Below, piece by piece: positions 1 through 6,972 of a stretch of DNA of 13,753 nt (the first letter of the stretch is position 1; each line of letters starts with the position of its first letter). Under the pieces are notes generated by a model. That model was not told where the DNA came from and did not search any database. It saw nothing but the letters and a program-made list of their open reading frames with translations. The position numbers and the translations under genes were made by a program. The stretch spans positions 1-13,753 of the forward strand of contig CAOKJI010000010.1 in NCBI GenBank assembly GCA_948468495.1, written 5' to 3'. Source of the stretch: an uncultured Dorea sp. (lineage in GTDB: Bacteria > Bacillota_A > Clostridia > Lachnospirales > Lachnospiraceae).

Positions 1-438
1 AGTAATCAGATTCAGGATAATACCCACAATAAAAATCCCGTATAATGTTCTCGTAAACGTACCTCCGCATTTACGAATCGTCCAATACGCAATCCGTATC
101 AGCAGACCACATTCATCCAAAACAGTTGCTAACACCAACGCTCCCAGAATCATCCATACCGTAGTATTCGTCCATGAGCCAAACGCCGTATCTGCCGGCG
201 CTAATCCCGACACTGTATAGAGCGCCGGCAGCAGAACTGCCGAAGCCAAAAGCGGAAGCAGATTAAACGCCACCAGACAGATTACGAATAATGTAATCAT
301 AAAAAATAATTTCAATGGCTTCGTAAATAACGAATTATCCGGAATAATACCAATCATCACCGGAATCAGTATACTGACAAGCCAGCCTGTCAGCCCCGCC
401 GGAAGTCCTTTACTCTTTGTATCCTTTGTTCCGGTCAT
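1..438 (-). CDS. SLC13/DASS-type anion transporter, N-terminal part (3' end outside window)
   Basis: I translated 146 residues from an ATG at 438 to the window edge; the reading frame is still open there, so the C-terminal two thirds of a typical 430-500 residue carrier are missing. The protein starts with a short Lys-rich cytoplasmic tail, then a hydrophobic segment (about residues 17-33), further ones around 41-75 and 92-106, and one running into the edge. The stretch TNTTVWMILGAL followed by LDECGLLIRIAYW resembles the conserved region of divalent anion:sodium symporters, which import di- and tricarboxylates or sulfate across the membrane. The start is fixed by GGAGGG at 444-449, which lies inside the last codons of the amidohydrolase gene; the two genes are separated by 2 nt and are probably translationally coupled. 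The substrate is unknown; the neighbour suggests a carboxylate processed by that enzyme. Family assignment is by pattern, moderately sure. Confidence 0.72.
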   Translation of the reverse strand, partial: MTGTKDTKSKGLPAGLTGWLVSILIPVMIGIIPDNSLFTKPLKLFFMITLFVICLVAFNLLPLLASAVLLPALYTVSGLAPADTAFGSWTNTTVWMILGALVLATVLDECGLLIRIAYWTIRKCGGTFTRTLYGIFIVGIILNLIT

Positions 439-440
439 AA

Positions 441-1310
441 CTACCCTCCAATTCCAAGCACTTTTTCCGCATTCAGATACATCAGATACGGAAACGCTTC
501 CTCTGTAATACCCATTTTGCGGATAGATTCCACCGACTCTTTTAACCCGGGTCCGATTGGAAAACATGTCCCCCATATCATTTTTTCCTTCAGCGCCAGA
601 TTCGCAGCATTCACAAACATCTCATACCCCGGCATGGTTGGCGCTAATACATCGTCAACTCCCAGATACAAATTCGGCCTTGCAATTGCGATTCCCAAAT
701 GTTCAATGATATAAGGCCACCCCGCATGATTTAACACCATGACAAGATTTGGAAAATCGGCTGCAACCCTGTCGATATACTCCGGTTTATACAGCTCAAT
801 AAAATTTTTAGCGCCGATATTGCCCCATGTGAAATTAATCATAACCTCATTCTTTTCACAATACTCATACAATGGATATACTCTTTCGTCATCCGCTCTC
901 CAGCTATATTTTACATCCGGGACAAAGCCAGGCTCCAAACATAGTCCTCTGCATGGTCCATTTAAAATAAAACGATTGACAACCTCAATGGCGTCGTCAA
1001 CTCCCTTTACAAAAGGATTTTCCCCATGAATCGCCGCCAGCGCAATATATCTTTCAGGATATTCTTCCGCCAGTCTGCACACGCTCTCATTCGTAACTCC
1101 CGCCCATGGCCTGGACGCCGCGACACCGTAACGGACTCCGCCGCGCTCCATCTCTTCCGTCATAGACTCCATCGTCTTTTCAATCAGCGGTTTAGAAGGC
1201 GCGTCTCCCCAATGTGCATTGTACTCAAGCGCATACCCATTATACATATCCCCCTTTAGAAAATCCCCATAAGGCGGACGGCATCTAAAATCAATAATTC
1301 TGTGTTCCAT
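441..1310 (-). CDS. Amidohydrolase-fold (amidohydrolase 2) family protein with degenerate metal site
   Basis: The 289-residue protein has the length and layout of the Amidohydro_2 TIM-barrel family (relatives of ACMSD and pyrone-dicarboxylate hydrolase), which usually hydrolyse or decarboxylate small carboxylic acids with a bound metal. Visible landmarks: strand 1 IIDFRCRPP (residues 5-13), VMINFTWGN (156-164), VLNHAGWP (192-199) and IWGTCFP (245-251) near the C-terminus. The usual DxHxH is D7-F-R9-C-R11, so both histidines are arginines. The C-terminal Asp of the usual GSDYP-like motif appears as Cys249. Only His195 looks like a canonical ligand. The start has AAAGGAG about 11 nt upstream. 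It is cotranscribed with the SLC13-type transporter and diverges from a LysR gene, the usual arrangement for a small catabolic module. Fold assignment is fairly sure; catalytic activity and substrate are not. Confidence 0.8.
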   Translation of the reverse strand: MEHRIIDFRCRPPYGDFLKGDMYNGYALEYNAHWGDAPSKPLIEKTMESMTEEMERGGVRYGVAASRPWAGVTNESVCRLAEEYPERYIALAAIHGENPFVKGVDDAIEVVNRFILNGPCRGLCLEPGFVPDVKYSWRADDERVYPLYEYCEKNEVMINFTWGNIGAKNFIELYKPEYIDRVAADFPNLVMVLNHAGWPYIIEHLGIAIARPNLYLGVDDVLAPTMPGYEMFVNAANLALKEKMIWGTCFPIGPGLKESVESIRKMGITEEAFPYLMYLNAEKVLGIGG

Positions 1311-1394
1311 CTTCCCTTCTCCTTTCGTTTTTCCAGATGAATTTCTATATGTTAAATATATATCTACCCTTCTATTTCCGATATGAGAAGTTGC

Positions 1395-1429
1395 TTCAAG
1401 AGGAATCCAGCTTTCAAGAAAAACTTGAA
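1395..1429. promoter_or_regulatory. Candidate LysR-type operator: three TTCAAG/CTTGAA half-sites
   Basis: TTCAAG occurs at 1395-1400 and 1413-1418, and its complement CTTGAA at 1424-1429. The last two form a perfect palindrome with a 5-bp spacer. The site lies between the divergent amidohydrolase and LysR genes, and its right half overlaps the -35 box of the LysR promoter. That is the expected position for an autoregulating LysR protein that also activates the opposite operon. The palindrome is directly seen; binding is inferred. Confidence 0.5.
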
Positions 1430-1453
1430 CCCCTGTGTCAAAAGTTGTAAAAT
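1425..1453 (+). promoter_or_regulatory. Sigma-A promoter of the LysR gene
   Basis: A -35 box TTGAAC (1425-1430) and a -10 box TAAAAT (1448-1453) are separated by 17 bp. They sit 24 bp before the LysR start codon, and the -35 box is shared with the palindromic operator candidate. I could not identify an equally convincing promoter for the divergent amidohydrolase gene, in line with activator dependence. Confidence 0.55.
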
Positions 1454-1477
1454 ATAGCTGAGAAGGGAGTAAGAATT

Positions 1478-2431
1478 ATGAGATTAGAGCAATTAAGATA
1501 TTTAATTCAGATTCACAAAGATAAATCCATGAATAAAGCAAGCCAGAATCTTAATATTTCAGTCCAGGCGCTAAGCCTTTCGCTAAACTCGCTCGAAAGT
1601 GAACTGGGCGTTTCTGTCTTTACACGTTCCCATAAAGGAATGCAGGTAACCGCCGCAGGCAGAGAAATCCTGCGCTTTTCTGAACATACGTTAAAAGAAT
1701 ATGATTCATTGCTGACTAAAATTGGGCAAAAAAATCCAGAGACTCCCGCTCCGCATGTTTCCGGAACGATTTCCCTGTACGCCAACCCTATGTTTATGGA
1801 AATCGGACTTACTAAGACCGTAACGGAATTTAGGAAACTGTATCCTGACGTCAGGATAAATCTGGCTCAGACAGACGTATCTGACATGCTCTCCGCCATA
1901 GTACAGCACAAAAGCTCCCGCAGGAGCGCCTGTCTGGGACTTGTCGTACTTCCCGGAACTTCTCCCCAGGAACATGAACTGTTTCTGAAAAAGCAGAATC
2001 CGGAACTTATCATAAAGCCTTTCAGTTCCAAAAGATTTTTTTGCGCCGTTTCTTTCGACTCTGTTTACGCAAAATACAACAGCATTTCTTTCTCGACGAT
2101 TATAAAAGCTCCGCTGGTTGTTTTTTCTAATATTGGAGGCAATTATAACTGCGCGGTGCATATTCTGAAAAAATACGGAAATCCCAACGTCGTTACGACC
2201 GCAGGCTCGATTACCGCATGGCATCAGGCTCTAAAAGACAATATCGGAGTCGGATTGTTAAATTCCTCCTTCGTCGATGAGGATTCGCCCACCCGTCAGT
2301 TATTTCAGGACATAAAATTAATTCCAATTCGTGATTCCTGCGAAACGGTAAATGCTTTCATTGTAAAAAAAACAGTTATGCCTCTGGAACAGACTTTCAT
2401 CTCTTTCATCAGGGAAAATCATTTATTTTAA
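1478..2431 (+). CDS. LysR family transcriptional regulator
   Basis: The 317-residue protein has the standard LysR length. Residues 1-60 form the winged helix-turn-helix: MRLEQLRYLIQIHKDKSMNK, then ASQNLNISVQALSLSLNSLE as recognition region, followed by LGVSVFTRSHKGMQVTAAG. From about residue 90 comes the periplasmic-binding-like effector domain. GAAGGGAG lies upstream of the ATG at 1478, about 8 nt away. It is transcribed divergently from the amidohydrolase-transporter pair, with 167 bp between, so it is the likely regulator of that operon; the inducer is probably the imported carboxylate or a product of it. A palindrome overlapping its own -35 box suggests autorepression. The family call is secure; the target is inferred from position. 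Confidence 0.93.
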   Translation: MRLEQLRYLIQIHKDKSMNKASQNLNISVQALSLSLNSLESELGVSVFTRSHKGMQVTAAGREILRFSEHTLKEYDSLLTKIGQKNPETPAPHVSGTISLYANPMFMEIGLTKTVTEFRKLYPDVRINLAQTDVSDMLSAIVQHKSSRRSACLGLVVLPGTSPQEHELFLKKQNPELIIKPFSSKRFFCAVSFDSVYAKYNSISFSTIIKAPLVVFSNIGGNYNCAVHILKKYGNPNVVTTAGSITAWHQALKDNIGVGLLNSSFVDEDSPTRQLFQDIKLIPIRDSCETVNAFIVKKTVMPLEQTFISFIRENHLF

Positions 2432-2463
2432 AAAAATAAGAAACTGCTGCACCAACGAATAAG

Positions 2464-2512
2464 ATGCCGCAAATGTAATAGTACCCATGCTCCGCGCGGC
2501 CGCCTGCGGCAT
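2464..2512 (+). terminator. Possible hairpin after the LysR gene
   Basis: ATGCCGCA (2464-2471) and TGCGGCAT (2505-2512) are perfect inverted repeats of 8 bp enclosing 33 nt, which itself contains the GC-rich self-complementary GCGGCCGC. The tail is ATAAAAG rather than a T-run, so termination activity is uncertain. The rest of the 97-bp gap between LysR and the MATE gene holds only the MATE terminator. Confidence 0.3.
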
Positions 2513-2519
2513 AAAAGAA

Positions 2520-2543
2520 GAGAAGGCCCTAAATCGCCTTCTC
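2520..2543 (-). terminator. Rho-independent terminator of the csoR-MATE unit
   Basis: Read on the minus strand, GAGAAGGC and GCCTTCTC form a perfect 8-bp stem around an 8-nt loop, followed by TTCTTTTATG. The stop codon of the MATE gene (2529-2531) lies within the hairpin loop, so the coding region runs straight into the terminator. Confidence 0.6.
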
Positions 2544-3905
2544 CTTCCATTTGCCTCTCTTATAAAAAATGCTGGTAATCACAGCCCCAAGAACCCACGA
2601 AATCAGCAGAGAAATAAAAATGCACGCCCGCTCCCCCTGAGGAAGCTCCGGCGTCTTACTTAAATGCACCAGTCCATAGGCCAGCGGCACACGGATAGCT
2701 ATGGTGCTTACCATGGAAATCCACATCGGCGTCATCGTATCTCCCGCTCCCCGCATCACTCCGGATAAGGTCTGGGTTACCGCCACAGCCACATAACCCA
2801 CAGCCAGAATCATCATCATATTCATACTAAGCGTTACCAGCTCGGCAGTATTCGTAAAGATACGCATCAGATGTCTTCCAAACAGAAGAATCAGTCCGAC
2901 AATCACAGCCGAAGTTCCCATAGCCATCAAAGTTCCCTGCTTCGCTCCTTTCGCCACGCGCTCATATTCCCCGGCGCCTACATTCTGCCCCGCATAGGTC
3001 GTCATAGCCGTACCAAAGGAGAAATTCGGCATCATGGCGAAACCGTCCACACGCATTACAATCACATTAGCCGCAATGAATAACTCTCCAAAACTATTCG
3101 TCAGGGACTGCACCACAAGCATAGCCATAGACATAATCGCCTGTGTCACCCCGGAAGGCACGCCAAGCCGAATCATTCCCGCGGCATATTTCTTAAATAA
3201 CCGTATGTACTCCCACTTCAAATCAAAAAGCTCCTTCAGCTTTGTCAGCCTTCGGATACAGAGCAACGCAGAAAGTCCCTGTGCAATCGCCGTAGCCAGC
3301 GCAACTCCCGCCACTCCCATATCTAACTTAGCTACAAATACCAAATCCAGCACAATATTCAGGCCGCTTGCCACCAGCAGATACAAAAGGGCCGACATAG
3401 AATCTCCCAATCCTCTTAAGATTCCGCTCAAAATATTATAAAATGCCATCCCTGCAACGCCGATAAACAAAATCCTTAAGTACGACGTACACCAGTCCAC
3501 AATCGTCTCAGGCGTATGCAGAAGCTCCAGAAGCGGACGCGCAGCCAGCGTTGCGAACACCATCACAATCAGCGACGCAATCGCCGTCAGAACAATCGAG
3601 GTACCTATCGTCTTAGACAACGCTTCCCTGTTTCTCGCCCCCAGATACTGGGATACCATAATTCCGGCTCCCATACTGATTCCCACAAATAACACAATCA
3701 GAAGATTCAGAATCGGCCCGGCGCTCCCGACCGCCGCCAGCGCATTATCCCCCACAAACTGACCGACCACCACGCTATCTACCGTATTGTACAACTGCTG
3801 CGCGATATTTCCAATCAGCATCGGCACAGTAAAGATAACAATATCCTCCCAGGGTTTTCCAACTGTCATATCCACTGGTGCAAATAATTTCTTGAATCCA
3901 TTCAT
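2529..3905 (-). CDS. MATE family multidrug/cation efflux transporter
   Basis: This roughly 458-residue protein is hydrophobic throughout, matching the 12-helix MATE fold of NorM/DinF-like antiporters that export cationic drugs or metabolites using a Na+ or H+ gradient. Typical features are the first-helix stretch MLIGNIAQQLYNTVDSVVVG, the MVSQYLGARN loop, the half-repeat ILSGILRGLGDSM, and the second-half counterpart TLSGVMRGAGDTM, which reflects the internal duplication. It follows a CsoR-type repressor gene with about 10 bp between, and shares its promoter. The ATG at 3905 is preceded in frame by a GTG at 3908; no strong ribosome site is visible, so translation probably depends on coupling to the upstream gene. 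Placing a MATE pump under a CsoR-family sensor suggests metal- or electrophile-responsive efflux, but the exported compound cannot be read from sequence. Confidence 0.92.
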   Translation of the reverse strand: MNGFKKLFAPVDMTVGKPWEDIVIFTVPMLIGNIAQQLYNTVDSVVVGQFVGDNALAAVGSAGPILNLLIVLFVGISMGAGIMVSQYLGARNREALSKTIGTSIVLTAIASLIVMVFATLAARPLLELLHTPETIVDWCTSYLRILFIGVAGMAFYNILSGILRGLGDSMSALLYLLVASGLNIVLDLVFVAKLDMGVAGVALATAIAQGLSALLCIRRLTKLKELFDLKWEYIRLFKKYAAGMIRLGVPSGVTQAIMSMAMLVVQSLTNSFGELFIAANVIVMRVDGFAMMPNFSFGTAMTTYAGQNVGAGEYERVAKGAKQGTLMAMGTSAVIVGLILLFGRHLMRIFTNTAELVTLSMNMMMILAVGYVAVAVTQTLSGVMRGAGDTMTPMWISMVSTIAIRVPLAYGLVHLSKTPELPQGERACIFISLLISWVLGAVITSIFYKRGKWKEKAI

Positions 3906-3915
3906 CACAAAACCA

Positions 3916-4350
3916 TCACTTCATAAATTTATCAATCGCCTGATTCAGAAGCTCGATTGCTTCTTTATCATTCTCCTCTACGGCCTCCACAATACAGTGG
4001 TTGATATGATTCTTTAATACAACCTTTCCTGTATTATTGATTGCCGAGCGCACTGCTGCCAGCTGAATCAATACCTCGCTACAGTCTTCGTCCCTCTCCA
4101 CCATGCGTTTTACCGCTTCCAGATGGCCGATGGCCTTCGACAAACGGTTTATAACCGCCTTCTTTTCCTCCATGCTGTGAATATGCCTGTGAGGACCGCT
4201 CCCATGCGCATGCTCCGTATCCCCCGCGTGAATATGGCTATGCGTCCCGCCTCGCCCATGTTCATGGGAAATACCGGCTGCATGCAGCTCCTCATGAGTC
4301 ATTTCATGAATCTGCGCCCCGGACTTTCTCTGATTTAATTCTGTATTCAT
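3916..4350 (-). CDS. CsoR-type metal-sensing repressor (DUF156) with His-rich N-terminus
   Basis: The C-terminal 85 residues are a complete CsoR/RcnR-family (DUF156) helical repressor, starting near EEKKAVINRLSKAIGHLEAV. The Cu(I) ligands of CsoR are present with canonical spacing: Cys90, His115 and Cys119 (+25, +29), so copper is the most likely ligand, not nickel (RcnR) or formaldehyde (FrmR). In front is an unusual 60-residue extension with 13 histidines (residues 15-58), many in HxH pairs, which could buffer or pre-bind metal. An internal Met60 could give the short family-length form, but AGAGGCGGGG just before the ATG at 4350 and a good promoter support the long form. It leads the MATE pump gene in a two-gene unit and probably represses it and itself. 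I see no classical CsoR operator with confidence. Confidence 0.88.
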   Translation of the reverse strand: MNTELNQRKSGAQIHEMTHEELHAAGISHEHGRGGTHSHIHAGDTEHAHGSGPHRHIHSMEEKKAVINRLSKAIGHLEAVKRMVERDEDCSEVLIQLAAVRSAINNTGKVVLKNHINHCIVEAVEENDKEAIELLNQAIDKFMK

Positions 4351-4384
4351 TCTACCCCGCCTCTTGATGTAATGTCATAGTGAG

Positions 4385-4413
4385 AGTATAACGAATCTTG
4401 CCCGCCGCGTCAA
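4385..4413 (-). promoter_or_regulatory. Sigma-A promoter of the csoR-MATE operon
   Basis: On the minus strand TTGACG (4408-4413) and TATACT (4385-4390) are separated by exactly 17 bp. The start codon of the repressor gene is 34 bp downstream. The -35 box lies 8 bp beyond the bioD stop codon, so this promoter separates the metal/efflux unit from the biotin operon. The spacer is GC-rich (CGGCGGGC), which could host a CsoR site, but no clear palindrome is visible. Confidence 0.65.
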
Positions 4414-4421
4414 CATGCCTT

Positions 4422-5090
4422 TTATTCATAATATCCGACCAGCTTCTCTGCATCTATGGCAATCTCTGTATCCCCGCTGCCCACGCAGGCAATTACAGGA
4501 ACTCCGGTAAGTTCCTCTATCATCTTCCGGTTATCCCTGTGCATTTCATCCCCGGTATAATGATTCAGAATCATCCCCTTTGCCAGTATTCCATGGTTTT
4601 GCATATATTCCGAGGTTGTGACGGCCGCATGAATCGCACCAAGCCCCGCGTCCGCTACAATAAGAGCATTTAAGTCTAGTTCTTTTACCACATCTTCCAG
4701 AAGAATATGCCCGTTCTCATCCCATCTGACTGGACAGACAATGCCGCCGCTGCCTTCCACTGTAACATAATCGTACCTCCGGCATACTCTGTCATAGTCC
4801 TGCCGGATTCTGGCAAGAGACGCCGGATTCCCCTCCCGTTTTGCCGCCAGATGGGGAGACACTGCATTCTGATACAGATAGGAAATCATAGTCTCCTCTG
4901 GCTGTGTAATCCCGGAAACCTGTTTCACAAAGCCTGCGTCGCTGTCTGTAACAGACTGCGCTCCGGACAGAGCCGCCTTATAATATCCGGCACTCATTCC
5001 CGCCTCATGAAGCTTTTTCACAATCAGAGCCGTTACATATGTCTTCCCGACATCCGTACCTGTCCCTGTAAGAAATAATCCCTTACTCAT
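4422..5090 (-). CDS. bioD: ATP-dependent dethiobiotin synthase
   Basis: BioD closes the ureido ring of biotin: it carboxylates 7,8-diaminopelargonate with CO2 and ATP to give dethiobiotin in the cytoplasm. The 222-residue protein has the family length. It carries the Walker A GTGTDVGKT (residues 9-17, Lys16), the substrate region YYKAALSG (Lys38 matching the conserved Lys of KP-type motifs), and VEGSGGIVCPV (111-121), the GxGG substrate/Mg motif. It overlaps the end of bioB by 8 nt, so the two are translationally coupled, and it is the last gene of the bioYBD operon. bioA and bioF, which make its substrate, are not in the window, so the cell either has them elsewhere or uses imported precursors. 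Family assignment is secure. Confidence 0.95.
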   Translation of the reverse strand: MSKGLFLTGTGTDVGKTYVTALIVKKLHEAGMSAGYYKAALSGAQSVTDSDAGFVKQVSGITQPEETMISYLYQNAVSPHLAAKREGNPASLARIRQDYDRVCRRYDYVTVEGSGGIVCPVRWDENGHILLEDVVKELDLNALIVADAGLGAIHAAVTTSEYMQNHGILAKGMILNHYTGDEMHRDNRKMIEELTGVPVIACVGSGDTEIAIDAEKLVGYYE

Positions 5091-6093
5091 TACACAATGC
5101 CTCCTGATATCCCAAGCGATGAATCATCGTCATATCCGACTCAATCGTATAGCCAGAGGTCGTCAGCATATCCCCGGATATCACCGCATTTGCCCCGGAA
5201 GTAAAGCAGGACTCGCCCTTGTCTTCCAGAAGCCCCCGGCCTCCCGCAAGGCGGATTGACGCATCCGGCAGAATGAACCGGTATACAGCGGCAATCCTTC
5301 TCATATCCTGAACTCCAAGCCGCGGGTTCTTCTCATAGGGGGTTCCCGGAATCGGGTTCAGCATATTCACCGGAACACTTTTTACTTCCAGCTCTCTTAA
5401 GGTAAGCGCCATATCAATCCGGTCCTCCGGCGTCTCCCCAAGTCCCATGATTCCTCCGCTGCAGACTTTAAGTCCCGCTTCTTTAGCCGCACGTATGGCG
5501 CTCAATTTATCTTCAAAGGTATGAGTCGTACAAATATTAGGGAAATTCCTTCGGGATGTTTCCAGATTGTTATGTACTCTTGTAGCTCCCGCTTCTCTCA
5601 CTCTGGCGAACTGCTCTCTGGTAAGAAGCCCGAAAGATACGCAGACTTCTATATTAACCCTCGATTTTATTTCCCGAATGGCGTCGCACATTTCTTCTAC
5701 TTCCCCGTCATTCAACGCCCTTCCTGAAGTAACAATTGAATATCGAAGCACGCCTCTTTTTGCATTGTACCGGGCCTGCCTGACAATCTCCCGCTTATCA
5801 AGAAGCGGATATTCTTCCGCTCCTGTATGGTAGAAGGCAGACTGGGCGCAATATTTACAATCCTCCGAACATTTGCCGCTCTTTCCATTAATAATAGTAC
5901 AAATATCAAATCCATTTCCGCAGAAATGTTTGCGAATCTCATCGGCCGCTATACAGAGTTCCTCAAGGGGAGCCTCGTACAGCTCAATTGCTTCTTCCCT
6001 TGTAATCTGTCCGCCGTTTCGTACCTTTTCTTTTGCCTGAACAATCTGTTCCAGTTTGATTTGCTCTCTCTTTATCTGCTCTGTCAATTCCAT
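5083..6093 (-). CDS. bioB: Biotin synthase (radical SAM)
   Basis: BioB inserts sulfur into dethiobiotin to give biotin, using two molecules of S-adenosylmethionine. The radical-SAM cluster motif CSEDCKYC is present (Cys75, Cys79, Cys82 counted from the chosen start), preceded by the family stretch CTIINGKSGK; later come the conserved YNLET-equivalent VHNNLETSRRNFPNI and the C-terminal LAGGRG loop containing Arg that binds the second cluster region. I chose the ATG at 6093 (336 residues) because AAGG precedes it by 7 nt; an in-frame ATG at 6114 would add seven residues (MRKKGGD) but has only a distant ribosome site. It follows bioY by 58 bp and overlaps bioD, forming the bioYBD operon. Identification is firm. 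Confidence 0.96.
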   Translation of the reverse strand: MELTEQIKREQIKLEQIVQAKEKVRNGGQITREEAIELYEAPLEELCIAADEIRKHFCGNGFDICTIINGKSGKCSEDCKYCAQSAFYHTGAEEYPLLDKREIVRQARYNAKRGVLRYSIVTSGRALNDGEVEEMCDAIREIKSRVNIEVCVSFGLLTREQFARVREAGATRVHNNLETSRRNFPNICTTHTFEDKLSAIRAAKEAGLKVCSGGIMGLGETPEDRIDMALTLRELEVKSVPVNMLNPIPGTPYEKNPRLGVQDMRRIAAVYRFILPDASIRLAGGRGLLEDKGESCFTSGANAVISGDMLTTSGYTIESDMTMIHRLGYQEALCNE

Positions 6094-6151
6094 ATCCCCG
6101 CCTTTTTTCCGCATGAATGCATCTTATGTCTCCCTCTCAAATATCGTTACA

Positions 6152-6718
6152 TTAATCCAGTGTAAATCCGCTCTTTTTCAGCCGGAGTCCCACTCCCGAC
6201 GCTAGCAGACATAACACAAAGTCTCCCGGCATGTCCAGTGGAAAACAGGAAAGGAAAATAACTGCCAGCGTCGCGGGCGTATCCGCATAAAAATTAAGTA
6301 TCATATATTTATAGAGGATTCCGATTACATAGGTTACCACAAAACCGGCCAGACATGCAATCAAAAAGTTTCTATAACTATTCTTCCGCCTCTCGCAAAT
6401 CAATCCTGTTACAAATGCAGTCACAATAAAGCCCAGAAGATATCCGAAACTTGGCCGAAAAATATAGCCGATTCCCCCTCCTGCCGCAAAGATTGGAATT
6501 CCTGCCAAACCAAGAGCCACATAACATCCGACTGCCAGCGCTCCCCTTTTTCCTCCAAGAATTATACCTGCCAGCAAAACAAAGAAAAACTGAAGGGTAA
6601 AATAATCCATATAAGGCACCGGTATCTGAATAAAAGCGCCGACTGCTACCAATGCCGTAAACATTCCGCATAATACCAGCGCTTTGGCCGATAAAGTCTT
6701 TCCCACTGTCTGTTCCAT
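6152..6718 (-). CDS. bioY: BioY, substrate-binding component of the biotin ECF transporter
   Basis: BioY is the membrane S-component that captures biotin and works with an EcfAAT energizing module (not in this window). The 188-residue protein has six hydrophobic segments and the family hallmarks: AKALVLCGMFTALVAVGAFIQ near the N-terminus, the first-half QFFFVLLAGIILGGKRGALAV, and GYIFRPSFGYLLGF around residues 98-111. The start at 6718 is chosen because AGGAGG lies 9 nt upstream; the frame is open to 6796, but that part overlaps the promoter and cannot be transcribed from it. It is the first gene of bioYBD and lies under a BirA-type operator, so it should be repressed when biotin is plentiful. 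Identification is firm. Confidence 0.94.
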   Translation of the reverse strand: MEQTVGKTLSAKALVLCGMFTALVAVGAFIQIPVPYMDYFTLQFFFVLLAGIILGGKRGALAVGCYVALGLAGIPIFAAGGGIGYIFRPSFGYLLGFIVTAFVTGLICERRKNSYRNFLIACLAGFVVTYVIGILYKYMILNFYADTPATLAVIFLSCFPLDMPGDFVLCLLASGVGLRLKKSGFTLD

Positions 6719-6776
6719 AGTCTCATTCCTCCTGTTAATCGTAATCTGTAAATGTTTTCCTACACCATCACTATAA

Positions 6777-6804
6777 ATCATATCATCCCGCGCCAAATTG
6801 TCAA
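6777..6804 (-). promoter_or_regulatory. Promoter of the bioYBD operon
   Basis: On the minus strand a consensus -35 box TTGACA (6799-6804) and a -10 box TATGAT (6777-6782) are separated by 16 bp. The -35 box is part of the downstream half of the BirA palindrome, so repressor binding would block RNA polymerase directly. The predicted transcription start near 6770 supports translation of bioY from 6718. Confidence 0.7.
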
Positions 6805-6830
6805 CCTTTTTATTTTATATAGTTAACAAT
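6797..6830. promoter_or_regulatory. BirA-type biotin operator
   Basis: ATTGTCAACC (6797-6806) and AGTTAACAAT (6821-6830) form an imperfect inverted repeat spaced by an AT-rich 14 bp. This matches the bacterial BirA box of the TTGTTAAC-N(14-16)-GTTAACAA type placed before biotin genes. The half-site nearest bioY has one T-to-C change, which creates the TTGACA -35 box. Recognition is from memory of the consensus; its position before bioY makes the call strong. birA itself is not in the window. Confidence 0.85.
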
Positions 6831-6868
6831 CTTTTTTAGCATCCCCTCTTTATGAAAATTTAATTCCA

Positions 6869-6877
6869 TGATACAAT
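6869..6877 (+). promoter_or_regulatory. Extended -10 promoter candidate for the alpha/beta hydrolase gene
   Basis: TG-A-TACAAT is an extended -10 box, with only a poor -35 match (TTTATG, 6849-6854) 17 bp upstream. The untranslated leader would be about 90 nt and contains a 6-bp hairpin (AGCGTG at 6924-6929 with CACGCT at 6945-6950) just before the ribosome site. Confidence 0.4.
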
Positions 6878-6972
6878 ACTATCCATACGACAAAATATTT
6901 CAAACTACGACTCATAAAATGAGAGCGTGCCCTGCATTTTCAGACACGCTTTAAAAGCAAAGGATGAACTCT

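Noticed and set aside
1706..2224. Minus-strand open frame of 172 codons inside the LysR gene
   Set aside because: It is antisense to a well-supported LysR gene, has no family features and no ribosome site.
4351..4384. CsoR operator in the csoR leader (GGGGTA near the ribosome site)
   Set aside because: Only one half-site is present, without an inverted partner; it also serves as the ribosome-binding region.
6094..6114. Seven-residue longer BioB from the ATG at 6114
   Set aside because: Possible, but the nearest purine-rich site is about 15 nt away while the ATG at 6093 has AAGG at the right distance.
6719..6796. Longer N-terminus for BioY
   Set aside because: It would lie over the promoter and BirA operator; AGGAGG marks the start at 6718.
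6924..6950. Hairpin in the alpha/beta hydrolase leader as a riboswitch or attenuator
   Set aside because: Only a 6-bp stem with a 15-nt loop and no T-run; no known riboswitch core is visible.
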